Source of the DNA: Belliella filtrata
Lineage (GTDB): Bacteria > Bacteroidota > Bacteroidia > Cytophagales > Cyclobacteriaceae
DNA: 59,901 bases
NCBI RefSeq assembly: GCF_022549775.1
Contig: NZ_JAKZGP010000027.1
Location: forward strand, 1-59,901
Reading direction: 5' to 3'
The notes beneath the pieces are model-generated. The model saw only the letters and a program-made list of their open reading frames with translations, ran no database searches and was not told where the DNA came from. Positions 26,237 to 35,892 of this stretch are shown here, in pieces. Each line of letters opens with the position of its first letter. Position 1 is the stretch's first letter. The position numbers and the translations under genes are program-made.

Positions 26237-27133
26237 ATGAAAAAATATAAACTAAAAAAACTAATAAAAAGAATTGATGAATTGCTTGATAAGGTTAACT
26301 CTCTTCCAGACACATTGGTAAATAGCTCTGACCTTGGCAGATTTTATGATAAGATTGACGAATCTGAAAAAGAAAAAATTTATTCTAAAACTGCTTCAAT
26401 ATATGAGGAAGCACAAAGTATCAAAAGAGATGTGCGAGCATTTATTGATACTTATTTTGGAGAATGCGAATATAAAGAAGTCGTTTCTCAGTTAACATTC
26501 AGACATAAAACCTTAAGAGCAAATTTTGGAAATTATTTAGATGATGAAGCCTTTAATGAAGATAAGCACATACTTACAAATGTATTATTACAAATGAAAG
26601 CAGATTTTGAAAACGGTAAAGAAATTAACTCTTCTAAATCAATATTTGAGAACAGTCTATTTTGGATAATAATCGTTCCTATTACTGGGTTAGCATTTTT
26701 CATAGGGGGACTTGAAAACAAATATTCAAACAACTATCAGACGGATAAATATAAAAAACTATATTCTTCTTATCAAGACTCTTTAACGCAGAAAAAAGAT
26801 TCAATAAACTTATTAATAAATATCAATGACAGCATTTCACTAATCAATAAAGATTTACATTCACAAGTTGAAAATATTGAGTTAAACAGTAAAATTTCAT
26901 CAGAATTAAGTACCCAACTTTCGGACATAAGGCTTAGTAGTTTTTATACCGAAGACGAATTTGGTGAATGGGAAGAACGAACAATAATTATCCTTGAAAA
27001 ATGGAAAGATAATCAGCTAAAAGAATATTACATTAAAAAATTGGAAGCAACCAAAAAATATTATTATATAAAAGAAGACTATAAGAAAAACGCTGAGAAT
27101 ACGTTGGAAAAAATTTTATTGATGATAAAATAA
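26237..27133 (+). CDS. single-span membrane protein with coiled coil, unknown role
   Basis: The 298-residue protein has a charged helical N-terminal part (about 1-135), one membrane helix near residues 141-155 (LFWIIIVPITGLAFFIGG), and a C-terminal coiled-coil-like region rich in Asn, Ser and Lys. No signal peptide or enzyme motif is visible and I recognise no family. It is AT-rich like the defence genes around it. It could be a membrane sensor or effector of the island, but only its location suggests that. Confidence 0.62.
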   Translation: MKKYKLKKLIKRIDELLDKVNSLPDTLVNSSDLGRFYDKIDESEKEKIYSKTASIYEEAQSIKRDVRAFIDTYFGECEYKEVVSQLTFRHKTLRANFGNYLDDEAFNEDKHILTNVLLQMKADFENGKEINSSKSIFENSLFWIIIVPITGLAFFIGGLENKYSNNYQTDKYKKLYSSYQDSLTQKKDSINLLININDSISLINKDLHSQVENIELNSKISSELSTQLSDIRLSSFYTEDEFGEWEERTIIILEKWKDNQLKEYYIKKLEATKKYYYIKEDYKKNAENTLEKILLMIK

Positions 27134-27511
27134 AAAAACCATGTCTAGTCGAAACAAAGGGTAATCCTAGCCTTTTGAGACAGACTTTAGATGAACCTGG
27201 CTTATTATTCTGCAGTGGTATAGTCCATTTTGTTAGACTAATTGATATCCCAATTTCTGGTAACTTAGTTTTTATTTTTTGGGAGTAGCTTTTTTCCTGC
27301 CAGATAATTTTCAAAAACTGTGTATTATGCGGTTTTATAATAACCATCCCCATTATACACTGGAATTTTAGTAAAGAGTATTTTAGGTGGAATTTGGAAC
27401 AAATAATTCGTAATTAAAAAATTTGGTATTTGATTGGGCTCAATTGGAATTAAATTTGTTATTGATTGATTATATTTATATATTTATCTGTAATTGTAAA
27501 TTCAAATCGTA
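27134..27511. other. non-coding region between the membrane proteins
   Basis: No confident gene is present. A reverse-strand open frame (27033-27353) overlaps the previous gene's end and has no recognisable family. The AT content is high towards the right and includes possible promoter DNA for the small gene at 27512. Confidence 0.5.
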
Positions 27512-27724
27512 ATGGGGTTAATAAAAGCAATATCAAGTTGGAAAGAACGGAAAAAAAATTCTGATCTTAAAAAGATAAAAGTAACATCAAATGGTGCCTT
27601 TTACATGAATTCTGTTGACTTGTTCAATAACAAAGAAGAAGCATTGATCCTATTAGAAAAATTAAACAATTCCATAAAGAAACGTAATGAGTATTCTAAA
27701 GAATCTCTACTTTCATCTGAATAA
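27512..27724 (+). CDS. small protein of unknown function
   Basis: The 70-residue basic protein (MGLIKAISSWKERKKNSD...) has no recognised domain. Its stop lies 3 bp before the next gene's start, which supports a two-gene operon and so a real gene. It has a predicted helix-strand-helix order with a Lys-rich start and could be a partner of the membrane protein. Confidence 0.55.
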   Translation: MGLIKAISSWKERKKNSDLKKIKVTSNGAFYMNSVDLFNNKEEALILLEKLNNSIKKRNEYSKESLLSSE

Positions 27725-27727
27725 AAA

Positions 27728-28570
27728 ATGCCTCGGTTAGATTTAATTCTACTTCCTTTGTTAGGGGGATATATTTTTTTAGTAACCTTTAATCTGACGA
27801 AATATTATCACTTACGACTTGAGAGACAAAAGCTTATTTATAATTCTTTAGTCTCTGCTGTAATACTATCAATGGTTGTTTATTTGATTGATTATTTTTT
27901 ATTACAGTCTGATAAATTCATAGTTATTTGTAATTTCAAAGTTGGTGATATTAGTTTTTACAGGTCTTGGATTAATGAATATGTAAGTGATATTTTTAAA
28001 TTTAAACCAACAAATGGACTGAAACATGCTATTCTAGTTTTTGTTATTTCGTGGCCATTAGCACGGTTTTTAAATTTATTTTTTTCAAGAGAATTTGCCT
28101 TCGATTACACAATTGAAAGGTGGGGAAATCAGTTAGATAGGTTGATTTGGTTTTCTTTAGCGGAAAAGAAAGATGAAGATAAGCTTTTAATGATTACAAC
28201 TAAAAGTCGCAAAGTGTATATCGGTTATATTAATCGAATATCTGAGCCATTGGGAGAAAACCATATAAACCTTATACCGAGTTTTAGTGGCTATAGAGAC
28301 AATGAAAGTTTAGATTTAAGAATTACAATTTCTTATACCGACGTAATTAAGAAATATGTAGAAGAAGATAGAGCTGATAAAATCGACAAACTTGGTATCG
28401 TATTCCCTGTCAATGAGATATTATTTGTGTCAAAGTTTGACCTAGAGATTTTCGGACGATTTAATAAATTAGGAGATTCAGCAAAAAAATCTCCGAAAAA
28501 TGGTATAATTAAAAGCTTTTTATCTTGTTCCTTTGATTTTTTGCAAAAATTGATTTTGAAAGAAAAGTAA
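27728..28570 (+). CDS. membrane protein of unknown function with C-terminal soluble domain
   Basis: The 280-residue protein has three or so membrane helices near its start (LILLPLLGGYIFLVTFNL, LVSAVILSMVVYLIDYFLL and LKHAILVFVISWPLARFL) and a soluble domain from residue 120 onwards with KVYIGYINRISEP and LRITISYTDVIKKY, a small beta-rich, possibly SH3-like fold. I recognise no named family with certainty. It is encoded with the 70-residue protein and ends convergently with the trypsin-STAND gene. Confidence 0.65.
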   Translation: MPRLDLILLPLLGGYIFLVTFNLTKYYHLRLERQKLIYNSLVSAVILSMVVYLIDYFLLQSDKFIVICNFKVGDISFYRSWINEYVSDIFKFKPTNGLKHAILVFVISWPLARFLNLFFSREFAFDYTIERWGNQLDRLIWFSLAEKKDEDKLLMITTKSRKVYIGYINRISEPLGENHINLIPSFSGYRDNESLDLRITISYTDVIKKYVEEDRADKIDKLGIVFPVNEILFVSKFDLEIFGRFNKLGDSAKKSPKNGIIKSFLSCSFDFLQKLILKEK

Positions 28571-28644
28571 TAAATGATCTAAAAAAGAGATTCTTTCTAA
28601 TCTTTATGTGGTTAATGTAAGAACTAAGGAATGCAATAAGAATA

Positions 28645-31600
28645 TTAATCAACAGTTTTATATTGGATCAGTTCCTCCCTTAACAAATAGGCAGCCGTAG
28701 AACCTTCTTCAACTAGATAATCTAGTATAAATAAGAAATTATTTATAATAAGCCTTTGATTTTTAATAATATTAGCAAAATTGTAAAATGCCTTGATCGC
28801 AAACTCTTCCAGGAGTTTAAAATCGACTTCTTTTGAGGGGGAATCAGACAATTCATTGTGAATCAGCACTTTTCTTATCCAGGAAATTGAATCAGGCATA
28901 AAGTTCCTGAAAGCGATACCTTTGAGAAGTTTAATTACTGAATTGACTTGATTATGGCCATAATTAAGTATGAATTCCTCATAAAAAATGTTTTTTCCTT
29001 CAAGAATCCCCCAAGTTTCTACAGACTTTTCCCAATCAATATCCAAAAAGAAAAGATTAATTAAATATCCTCGCTTATTCTCGATAATCCATTCATGAAG
29101 ACTTTTCCAAAGGTTCCAAAAATTTGATGCTGGGCTTCCCTGAGCTGCAGCCAAGATGAATTCTTCAACTAAACTATAAACGAACTTAGCTTTACTTAGT
29201 TGAGTCATTTGAACTGATCTATAAAATTTGTCATCAGTATTATTTTCAATTAGAGTATTACTGATCAGTTCAATGAAAAGCTTTCTTGCAGTTTGCTGAG
29301 GTTGTAACAAAACATACCTTGCATAAAAGAATTGGATTGCTTGCCTACTTTTCCCATACTCAAATTCGCTATATTCATCCCCTTTGGAAAGTGTATCCAA
29401 ATGAAACTGCAAAACCTTTTGGATAAATTCAGCATGTAACTTAATCTTTGAATCTTTAGGAATTATCCTAATTGTATCAGCTACAAAGGAATCTATTGAC
29501 TTGTGAAAATGGAGGTTTAAGCAATTACTAGGTTGAAAGGTTCCTTCCACAACAGATTTTATAAGTTTGTCAATCCAGTCTTTGTTTTCTGTTTTTTTGA
29601 CAGGATAAATATTATATGGGTCAATTTTTTTAGCATTCTCAAATTCTTTTTGTTTGTTTTCAATATAATTAAGAAGACCGAACCAACATTGCAATACAAA
29701 ATTCGGATGTGTTTTATTTAAATATTCTGTTAGCCCAAGCTCAAGGTATATTTTAGATTGTTCATCTATATTTGAAATCAAAAGTCTAAAAATCAATTTT
29801 TTAAACTTCTTTAACTCGGAATCTTTTTCCAAAATGCCAAAAATTAAAGAAAGCCCCAAAAATCCGGGTTTGTCAAAACTACTTATGGAAGGAATTGAAT
29901 AAGGATCTGTAGGGCAGAGTAGCCTCTCTCCAAAACTGTAAATTTCATTTTTGCACCATAGTTTTTCTTTTTTGGTTAGTTCAGCAAGAAAGTCCCTTAT
30001 TCCAACTGCTGCTATTGCGCTTGAATGATTAAGGAATTCTAATCCTTTTATTTCCCTAGCACAATTCTGATACCTGACTTTCCATGATTCATAATCATTA
30101 TCGAACACTTTTTCACCATCAAAAACCTGTTTTGCCCAAAAGCTGTCTAATGCTGGAAAAAACAATTTGGAATCGCCTGTTTTCGTTACCATTTCCTGTA
30201 TTTGATCATCATACCCAGGTGAAATTTGAACCATATTTCCCAATCCTTGCTGGTCTAAGGATCTATAGTTATATTTTCTAGCATCCATATCGAAAAGGAA
30301 TTTCCTCATTAGATTATCCCCTTCATCTAATGATTCCCACATTCGATCGACTTCCTTAAATAAAAGAGTATTATAGGTCTGGTGGTAAAACATATAGTCT
30401 GCCACAAATCCGACCAATCCCAAAAAATACTTCTTCCGATGTGGCCTTTTGTTTTCTAATATCCTCTCTTCTCGCAAATAAAGATTATTGTGATAATAAT
30501 TAGATGTGAATGATTCACTACTATATCGTGAACTATCCCATTTGTAAAATTCCTTAACTCCTAGAAGGCTGACAGACGTTTCATCCAATAATTCAGGGTA
30601 GGCTTGGATTATGCTCGAAACAACTGCCAAAACCGAAACACTATTCGACTCTTTTATTAATCTTTCTAAAATCTTTCTTAGAGTAGAAAAATTATCTTCT
30701 CCTGAATCTGCAAGATCAAGCCCGCCTTTCTCAAGAGCCATAAGCAATGAAGAGACTAAATGATTTATCGCATTTGTTCCTCGATACATAATCCAATAAT
30801 CCGAACTGCCATAATATTCCTTTGTTGATCCATCAGAAAATGAAATCGAAACAATTAAAGCTTCACTTTGTCTCAACAAACGAGCTTCGTAATTATTTTT
30901 AAATGCTTGGTTTAAGAATGGAATCCAAAAATCTAGTGCTAATTCAGGATGATGAAGAAAATGCCAGTAGAAAAAGCTTTGGAATCCACTTGGAGAATCA
31001 TACATGTAGTTGAGATTGCTATTAAGACCGAAATCTTTTAGATCAGGGACTGTTTGTATTTGAGATAATAATCCCCCAAGTCCAAATGACTTTTCTTTTT
31101 TACTCCATACATCAATGGCTATTTTAATAACTTTATCAGGATAATATTTGCATATTTGGTCAGACAATACTCCTCGGATTAAATAATGTCTGATGTTTTT
31201 CAAGAGTCCTTTTGCTTTCCATTTACTGTGTTCAACATCAATGTTTTCTGCAGCATCTATTAGACCTTTGATTGTTTCCGGTAAGGCTGAAGTAAGACTA
31301 AATAGAATGGAAAGTAATGGCATTAGAATAGTATCATTCAACTTTTTAAAAAGGTCATCATTGTATTCAAATTGATGCCTAAAAATGTAATCTACAATTA
31401 GCTCACCAACTTCTTTGGCAGATTGAGGTAATTGTGAAACATTGAATTCTGGAAGTTGTTTGCTCCATGACTTCAAGAATGAAATATAGATATTTTCAAA
31501 TCCTGGAAATGATAACACAGTTTTAAGGTTCTCTCTAATGAATTTAGGAACAAAGTCCCATCCAGATCCAATGGGTAAAAATTCATTGAGGCTTGTTGAA

Positions 31601-33567
31601 TTAAAATTCTGGATCATGCATCCTGTTTCTAGCAACAGAATTATCTTTTTTAGAAACTCACCTCTATTTTTCAAAAATTTCTCAGTTAATGTCTCTAATA
31701 AAACATGGGATCTTTCCGATCTTAGGGTGGCAATTAAAATTACATCCACTTTATTATTATCATTACTTGGGTCAGCCAAAATCGAATTAGCCATCTTAAT
31801 TGCTGACTTTGGATTATTCTTATAAAAATCCTCTAACCAAATTCGAAATGCCCTAATAATGCCGGGATTATTTTCAATAGACTTTAGGAATTCGATAGGG
31901 GAAGTTGATGAAATCAACTTCTGTTGAATATATCTGGTTAAAGCCCAATCCTCAAGGATATCATGTGATGGAGAATAGCGTTCTATTTCTTCGGGACTCG
32001 TTTGGAGAAGGCCGTCTTTGATCAAATTGCCAATGACTTTATGCGATTTATTCGAAGTTGTAAATAGATCCAATTCACGGGCCCTTTTCACACATATTGA
32101 TTTAAAAATTTCTCCTCTTTTTGACTCTCCCTTTTCTACAATGTGTAGCCACATCAATTTTTTGAACCCAATCTCATCCAATTGATCATGTACAAGTAAT
32201 TCCGGCAAAACCCTGATAGCCTTGTCCAAATAGTATGGTGTCCGAAGTATATTTTTAATTTTATGATTTTTTAGGAGAGGCTTGATTTCCGGAAATTCCT
32301 TTTTTACCAACTCCATTTCAGCATCATTGAATTCCTTCAATTGATAAAAAATCTCTCCCGAAGAAAGTTCAAACCGTAAATTGATTCTAAAACTTTGCAA
32401 AGAGTAATCTCTAATGGTGATCAAAAGATGAACATTAGAATATTGGTTGCAAGCTTTAATCAACTCTTTAAAGGCACCCAATCGATTGGACTCAATTACT
32501 TTTTCAAAACTTTCGATCCATATGACTACATGACTGGAAATGGCCGGACTTCTTAAGATTGATTGAAATTCGGTTTTGAATCCAGTTTTTGAATTTGTTT
32601 CCTCTAAAGAATCACAGGCAATTTGCTCACTTGAGAATGAAATTACTGTTACGTTATTATTTTGCTTTAAAGTAGAAATGAGAGATTTGGCAATTGCGGA
32701 TTTGCCAACTCCCGGTTTTCCAAAAATTACAGCTGTTTTATTGCGAAGAAGAATTTTTTCAATTTCTTTGGTATTTCTGGTAATATTTAAAGTTCCAATT
32801 GTTTCTGAAATGCCTGATTTAAGTTGAATTTCATTTCTCTCAATGTGCTTAATAGTTTCGAATACAAGTGTACTTGTTTCCGGTTTAGAGATCAAAATCT
32901 CTTCAAGATTAGCCTTAATTAGCAGATTATTTAAAACAGTAATCTTTTTACCATGAAAAAGGTTTTTTTCCTCGAAGTTTTGGACAATTCCAACGAGGTA
33001 ATAATTTTCAAATACTTTTGAAAAAATCCCGGCACCAGAAAGCCCTTTCATGTTGACACCTGCCTGCTGGTAGTAGGTATCAAGAACTTCTTTGGATTTA
33101 AAAATGACTTTTGAATCGTTATCTTTAGTTTGCTCGTAGAAAAAAAGTGGAAAGAATCGATCTTCGTTCTGTTCATTCATGTAAGCAAATCCTCTTACAA
33201 TGAAGTCCCTTGTTTCTTCATTTGGTTCAATAATCTGGTAGGAAAACTCCAACCCCGTTAATTCAAGAATTTTTTGTTTTGACAAAACTAAAACAGCCAA
33301 ATCATTTGTATCATCTGAAGCAATTACTCGATCAGTTTCCTTAAGCTGATATGAATAAAATTTTTTATTTGTGGAATTGAAAATCTTTTCAAGCTTAATA
33401 TCAGTATTTGAAAATTTGAACTTAAAATCATCCCCTGCTAGACAATGCTTCGCTGTGAATACATATACATACTCAACTTGCTGCCCTGGAAAAAAAAGCA
33501 AAGCAGTACCAGTTACACCATTACAATGAACTCTGAGTGTTGCCAATTGAAGTATATTTTCTTTCAA
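28645..33567 (-). CDS. trypsin-STAND NTPase, AVAST type I (Avs1)-like anti-phage sensor-effector
   Basis: The 1640-residue protein has three parts. Residues 1-220 are a trypsin-like serine protease with all three catalytic residues: His41 in TAKHC, Asp89 in NDLAVL and Ser177 in GLSGAG. Residues about 265-500 are a STAND ATPase with Walker A GKPGVGKS (283-290), Walker B VVIWIESFE (about 347-355) and an LLITIRD segment. The remaining ~1100 residues are helical repeats, the expected sensor. Protease plus STAND plus repeats, next to a metallo-beta-lactamase gene, is the pattern of AVAST type I as I recall it. The expected action is recognition of a phage protein followed by proteolysis that stops infection. 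It sits 6 bp after the metallo-beta-lactamase gene. The exact member name (Avs1A/B/C) is not assigned here. Confidence 0.85.
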   Translation of the reverse strand: MKENILQLATLRVHCNGVTGTALLFFPGQQVEYVYVFTAKHCLAGDDFKFKFSNTDIKLEKIFNSTNKKFYSYQLKETDRVIASDDTNDLAVLVLSKQKILELTGLEFSYQIIEPNEETRDFIVRGFAYMNEQNEDRFFPLFFYEQTKDNDSKVIFKSKEVLDTYYQQAGVNMKGLSGAGIFSKVFENYYLVGIVQNFEEKNLFHGKKITVLNNLLIKANLEEILISKPETSTLVFETIKHIERNEIQLKSGISETIGTLNITRNTKEIEKILLRNKTAVIFGKPGVGKSAIAKSLISTLKQNNNVTVISFSSEQIACDSLEETNSKTGFKTEFQSILRSPAISSHVVIWIESFEKVIESNRLGAFKELIKACNQYSNVHLLITIRDYSLQSFRINLRFELSSGEIFYQLKEFNDAEMELVKKEFPEIKPLLKNHKIKNILRTPYYLDKAIRVLPELLVHDQLDEIGFKKLMWLHIVEKGESKRGEIFKSICVKRARELDLFTTSNKSHKVIGNLIKDGLLQTSPEEIERYSPSHDILEDWALTRYIQQKLISSTSPIEFLKSIENNPGIIRAFRIWLEDFYKNNPKSAIKMANSILADPSNDNNKVDVILIATLRSERSHVLLETLTEKFLKNRGEFLKKIILLLETGCMIQNFNSTSLNEFLPIGSGWDFVPKFIRENLKTVLSFPGFENIYISFLKSWSKQLPEFNVSQLPQSAKEVGELIVDYIFRHQFEYNDDLFKKLNDTILMPLLSILFSLTSALPETIKGLIDAAENIDVEHSKWKAKGLLKNIRHYLIRGVLSDQICKYYPDKVIKIAIDVWSKKEKSFGLGGLLSQIQTVPDLKDFGLNSNLNYMYDSPSGFQSFFYWHFLHHPELALDFWIPFLNQAFKNNYEARLLRQSEALIVSISFSDGSTKEYYGSSDYWIMYRGTNAINHLVSSLLMALEKGGLDLADSGEDNFSTLRKILERLIKESNSVSVLAVVSSIIQAYPELLDETSVSLLGVKEFYKWDSSRYSSESFTSNYYHNNLYLREERILENKRPHRKKYFLGLVGFVADYMFYHQTYNTLLFKEVDRMWESLDEGDNLMRKFLFDMDARKYNYRSLDQQGLGNMVQISPGYDDQIQEMVTKTGDSKLFFPALDSFWAKQVFDGEKVFDNDYESWKVRYQNCAREIKGLEFLNHSSAIAAVGIRDFLAELTKKEKLWCKNEIYSFGERLLCPTDPYSIPSISSFDKPGFLGLSLIFGILEKDSELKKFKKLIFRLLISNIDEQSKIYLELGLTEYLNKTHPNFVLQCWFGLLNYIENKQKEFENAKKIDPYNIYPVKKTENKDWIDKLIKSVVEGTFQPSNCLNLHFHKSIDSFVADTIRIIPKDSKIKLHAEFIQKVLQFHLDTLSKGDEYSEFEYGKSRQAIQFFYARYVLLQPQQTARKLFIELISNTLIENNTDDKFYRSVQMTQLSKAKFVYSLVEEFILAAAQGSPASNFWNLWKSLHEWIIENKRGYLINLFFLDIDWEKSVETWGILEGKNIFYEEFILNYGHNQVNSVIKLLKGIAFRNFMPDSISWIRKVLIHNELSDSPSKEVDFKLLEEFAIKAFYNFANIIKNQRLIINNFLFILDYLVEEGSTAAYLLREELIQYKTVD

Positions 33568-33573
33568 ATCAAT

Positions 33574-34653
33574 TTAGGTTTGGGTTAAAGATAAAAAAAG
33601 AAATTCAACAAAGCCTTGATTATTAGGTGGGAAAGTACATTTGAACCGCCACCTCAAAAAGGGATTATTATCTACCGAAAATAAGTTTTTGAGTGCATCA
33701 GTTTCAGATGGAAATACAAATTCAATATCATTTTCCCTTTGGTCTTTTGTTAGAATCCTTGTCAAAGTCTCTTTGTCAGGATGGTGATTGTTTATACCAT
33801 TTCCTGTGATTACAAATCTCGATGTCTTCATTAGATCTAATAGACTTGGGCTATTGTTAGCTTTGCTACCGTGATGAGACAATTGAACCAAATCAAATTT
33901 TACCTGGAAATCAGGGCCATAACCTAGATTTTTTAATGATGTTTCGACAGAACTAGGATGACTATCAGACAAAAACAAGCATTGTACACTATCAAATTGA
34001 ATCATGAAAGCTATCGCTCCTCCATTCCATGGGTCTGTGTCTTCAATAAATCTTTTAAGGTTTAGTCCTTCAATTGTATTTTTATAGTCACTTTGTTTTA
34101 AAGTCCTACCTAACTTTATTACCTTCTGCTCCGAATGCTTCCAGTGTTCTTTTGATTTCTTTAGTTTTTTTAGATCAGGTGATAATATCTTAATTTTTAA
34201 ACCAAATAAATCTTGATTTGGTAGATTATTATCTATTGATTGCATAACAACGAATCCATGATTTTCGAGAAAGGACCTCAAAGTAACTCCTTGATTAACA
34301 CCTAACTTACCTGTTGTTGTATCTACTATTGAAGGGGAATAATTAAACCAAATTTGCTTAAGAACCTTTATTTTATCTTTAATCTGTGAGTCATTGATGA
34401 ATCCAAGAATGGCACCTATATGATCAATATCAGGGTGTGTAACAATCCATAAATCAATTGCTTCATCTTTAGTGATTTTGGAAATCAAAGGCCCAAAAAC
34501 TGCCTTATATGTATTCCCATACCCCCCGTCAACTAATATGTTATGCCATTTTTTGTCATTCCCAAAAAATCTAATCCAAATGGCATCTCCTCCTTTAACA
34601 TCAAAAAACGTAATTTTAATTTTATGAGATTTTGAAAGTAAATTATAGTCCAC
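33574..34653 (-). CDS. metallo-beta-lactamase-fold hydrolase (ComEC-like), AVAST type I partner
   Basis: The 359-residue protein has an MBL fold with THPDIDH (His73, Asp75, Asp77, His78), a metal Asp at LFLSDSHP (about 230) and SHHGS (His260, His261), the set seen in ComEC-like MBL hydrolases. It lacks any membrane segment. In AVAST type I loci an MBL protein is encoded with the protease-STAND protein, and it is needed for defence in published examples as I recall. The order MBL then STAND on one strand, spaced by 6 bp, supports one operon. Confidence 0.85.
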   Translation of the reverse strand: MDYNLLSKSHKIKITFFDVKGGDAIWIRFFGNDKKWHNILVDGGYGNTYKAVFGPLISKITKDEAIDLWIVTHPDIDHIGAILGFINDSQIKDKIKVLKQIWFNYSPSIVDTTTGKLGVNQGVTLRSFLENHGFVVMQSIDNNLPNQDLFGLKIKILSPDLKKLKKSKEHWKHSEQKVIKLGRTLKQSDYKNTIEGLNLKRFIEDTDPWNGGAIAFMIQFDSVQCLFLSDSHPSSVETSLKNLGYGPDFQVKFDLVQLSHHGSKANNSPSLLDLMKTSRFVITGNGINNHHPDKETLTRILTKDQRENDIEFVFPSETDALKNLFSVDNNPFLRWRFKCTFPPNNQGFVEFLFLSLTQT

Positions 34654-35051
34654 TATTTGAGTGTTTTTTATTTACTAAGTTAAGAATTTTGAATGTTTTT
34701 TATTTTGATGAATGCTTATTTTTTTTGTTTTCTTCATCTTTTCATACAACTTGCCTTTATTAGGCTTTATCAATCAGATAAAAGTAATTTAATCACCGAA
34801 TTTAGAAGCCTGAGCATACTTATTCCGATATATCTTATACTTTTTTATTCTAACACACCAGATTATCTATTTTAGTTAAAGTAACTCCAATTGTTTTTAA
34901 ATGAATAGACCAGAAGCTTCTTGGCTGATTTAGTTTTTTAACCCATCAATTTGACCCACTTCCAAATCGCAGTGTGAATAAAAGTAATCCCGGCAGGTGA
35001 ATTTTGTACTTCTCGATTGTATCCGAAAAGTTCAACTTCAAACCAATCACT
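34654..35051. other. non-coding region between defence island and tra operon
   Basis: No firm gene. It should contain the divergent promoters for the MBL gene (leftward) and the tra operon (rightward). The motif ACCCACTTCCAAAT at 34954 is shared with 4190 before the mob module. An open frame at 34693-34875 encodes only a hydrophobic, compositionally odd peptide. Confidence 0.55.
34954..34990 (+). promoter_or_regulatory. motif shared with the mob module leader
   Basis: ACCCACTTCCAAAT is identical at 4190-4203 and 34954-34967, and the bases beyond it remain similar (GGTGGGATAAAATCC versus GTGTGAATAAAA). It may be a common regulatory site for the two transfer modules. Confidence 0.4.
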
Positions 35052-35510
35052 ATGCTCAATGAAATTACATGGGAACAGTTTTTCCTCGCTCTGGGAATCC
35101 TATTCACGGCTTACTATCTCTATGTGGCAGTACGCTACTTTGGTAAAGATATAGCCTCAAAAATGGAATTGAAAATCCCTTCCAAGAAAAAAGGACAGAA
35201 GCCTGAGACAAGTATCCTTCTTTCCGAATCGCAGTTTGCCAAGGCATTTGGTGAGCTGGAAATGATCAACGCCGATTTGCGGGATAATGTGATTCCAGCC
35301 TTTGCACGGTCTAAGGATAAAAAAGTGCTCTTGTTCCAAATCACCCAAAAGCTGGAAACCTTCGAGGGCTTGAATGTCCCTGCTTTCAGGCACGCCATCA
35401 ACAACTGTATCCATGCCTAAGCAAAGAAGATCGGTCTGGAAATTACCCACGAGGAACTGGAAAACCGCTGGAAAGCCCTCATTGAAAATATGCCTACCCA
35501 TAAAAATTAA
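35052..35510 (+). pseudogene. first tra-operon gene, interrupted by an in-frame stop
   Basis: The start ATG 35052 gives MLNEITWEQFFLALGILFTAYYLYVAVRYFG, a membrane-anchored small transfer protein found upstream of traE in Bacteroidota elements. A TAA at 35418-35420 follows INNCIHA. The same frame then continues with AKKIGLEITHEELENRWKAL and ends at 35508-35510. The continuation reads as a normal C-terminus, so the internal stop is a single-codon nonsense change, not a true end. The gene may be inactive, or the truncated 122-residue form may suffice. Confidence 0.75.
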
Positions 35511-35515
35511 AAACC

Positions 35516-35848
35516 ATGAATGTAAACATTGCTACCTGCCCCAACAGAAATAGGAAATTCCTAATCCTGCTACTTATCGCATTTGTCCTTTGCTACTACA
35601 ATGCCTACTCCCAAAGCGGAACGGCAGGGATAGTGGATGCAACCAATCACATCATAACCTATTACCAGACTGCCATCAACCTGATGTATGCCATCGGGGC
35701 ATTGGTAGGGCTGATCGGTGCCATCAAAGTATACAACAAATGGAACAGCGGTGACCATGATACTGGAAAAGTGGCCACAGCATGGTTCGGCTCCTGTATC
35801 TTTCTGGTCTTGGTGGCTACTGTCCTTTCCAGCTTCTTTGGTCTGTAG
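35516..35848 (+). CDS. traE: TraE (DUF4134), small conjugation membrane protein
   Basis: The 110-residue product has a signal-like N-terminus and two further membrane helices (YQTAINLMYAIGALVGLIGAIKVYNKW, then GSCIFLVLVATVLSSFFGL) with the DUF4134 pattern SG...GI..A...I..Y. In Bacteroidota it is the pilin-like TraE. It leads the contiguous tra operon and is followed by TraF. Confidence 0.88.
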   Translation: MNVNIATCPNRNRKFLILLLIAFVLCYYNAYSQSGTAGIVDATNHIITYYQTAINLMYAIGALVGLIGAIKVYNKWNSGDHDTGKVATAWFGSCIFLVLVATVLSSFFGL

Positions 35849-35892
35849 CATGCTCAATTTTTTCAAATTCCCAATTTGTAAAGTGTAAAATT

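Noticed and set aside
27033-27353. Reverse-strand open frame of 106 residues
   Set aside because: It overlaps the end of the membrane-protein gene, its product shows no family or domain, and neither its position nor its composition supports translation.
34693-34875. Open frame for a 60-residue hydrophobic peptide
   Set aside because: It lies in AT-rich intergenic DNA next to a divergent promoter region; Phe/Leu-rich composition is what random AT-rich DNA would give.
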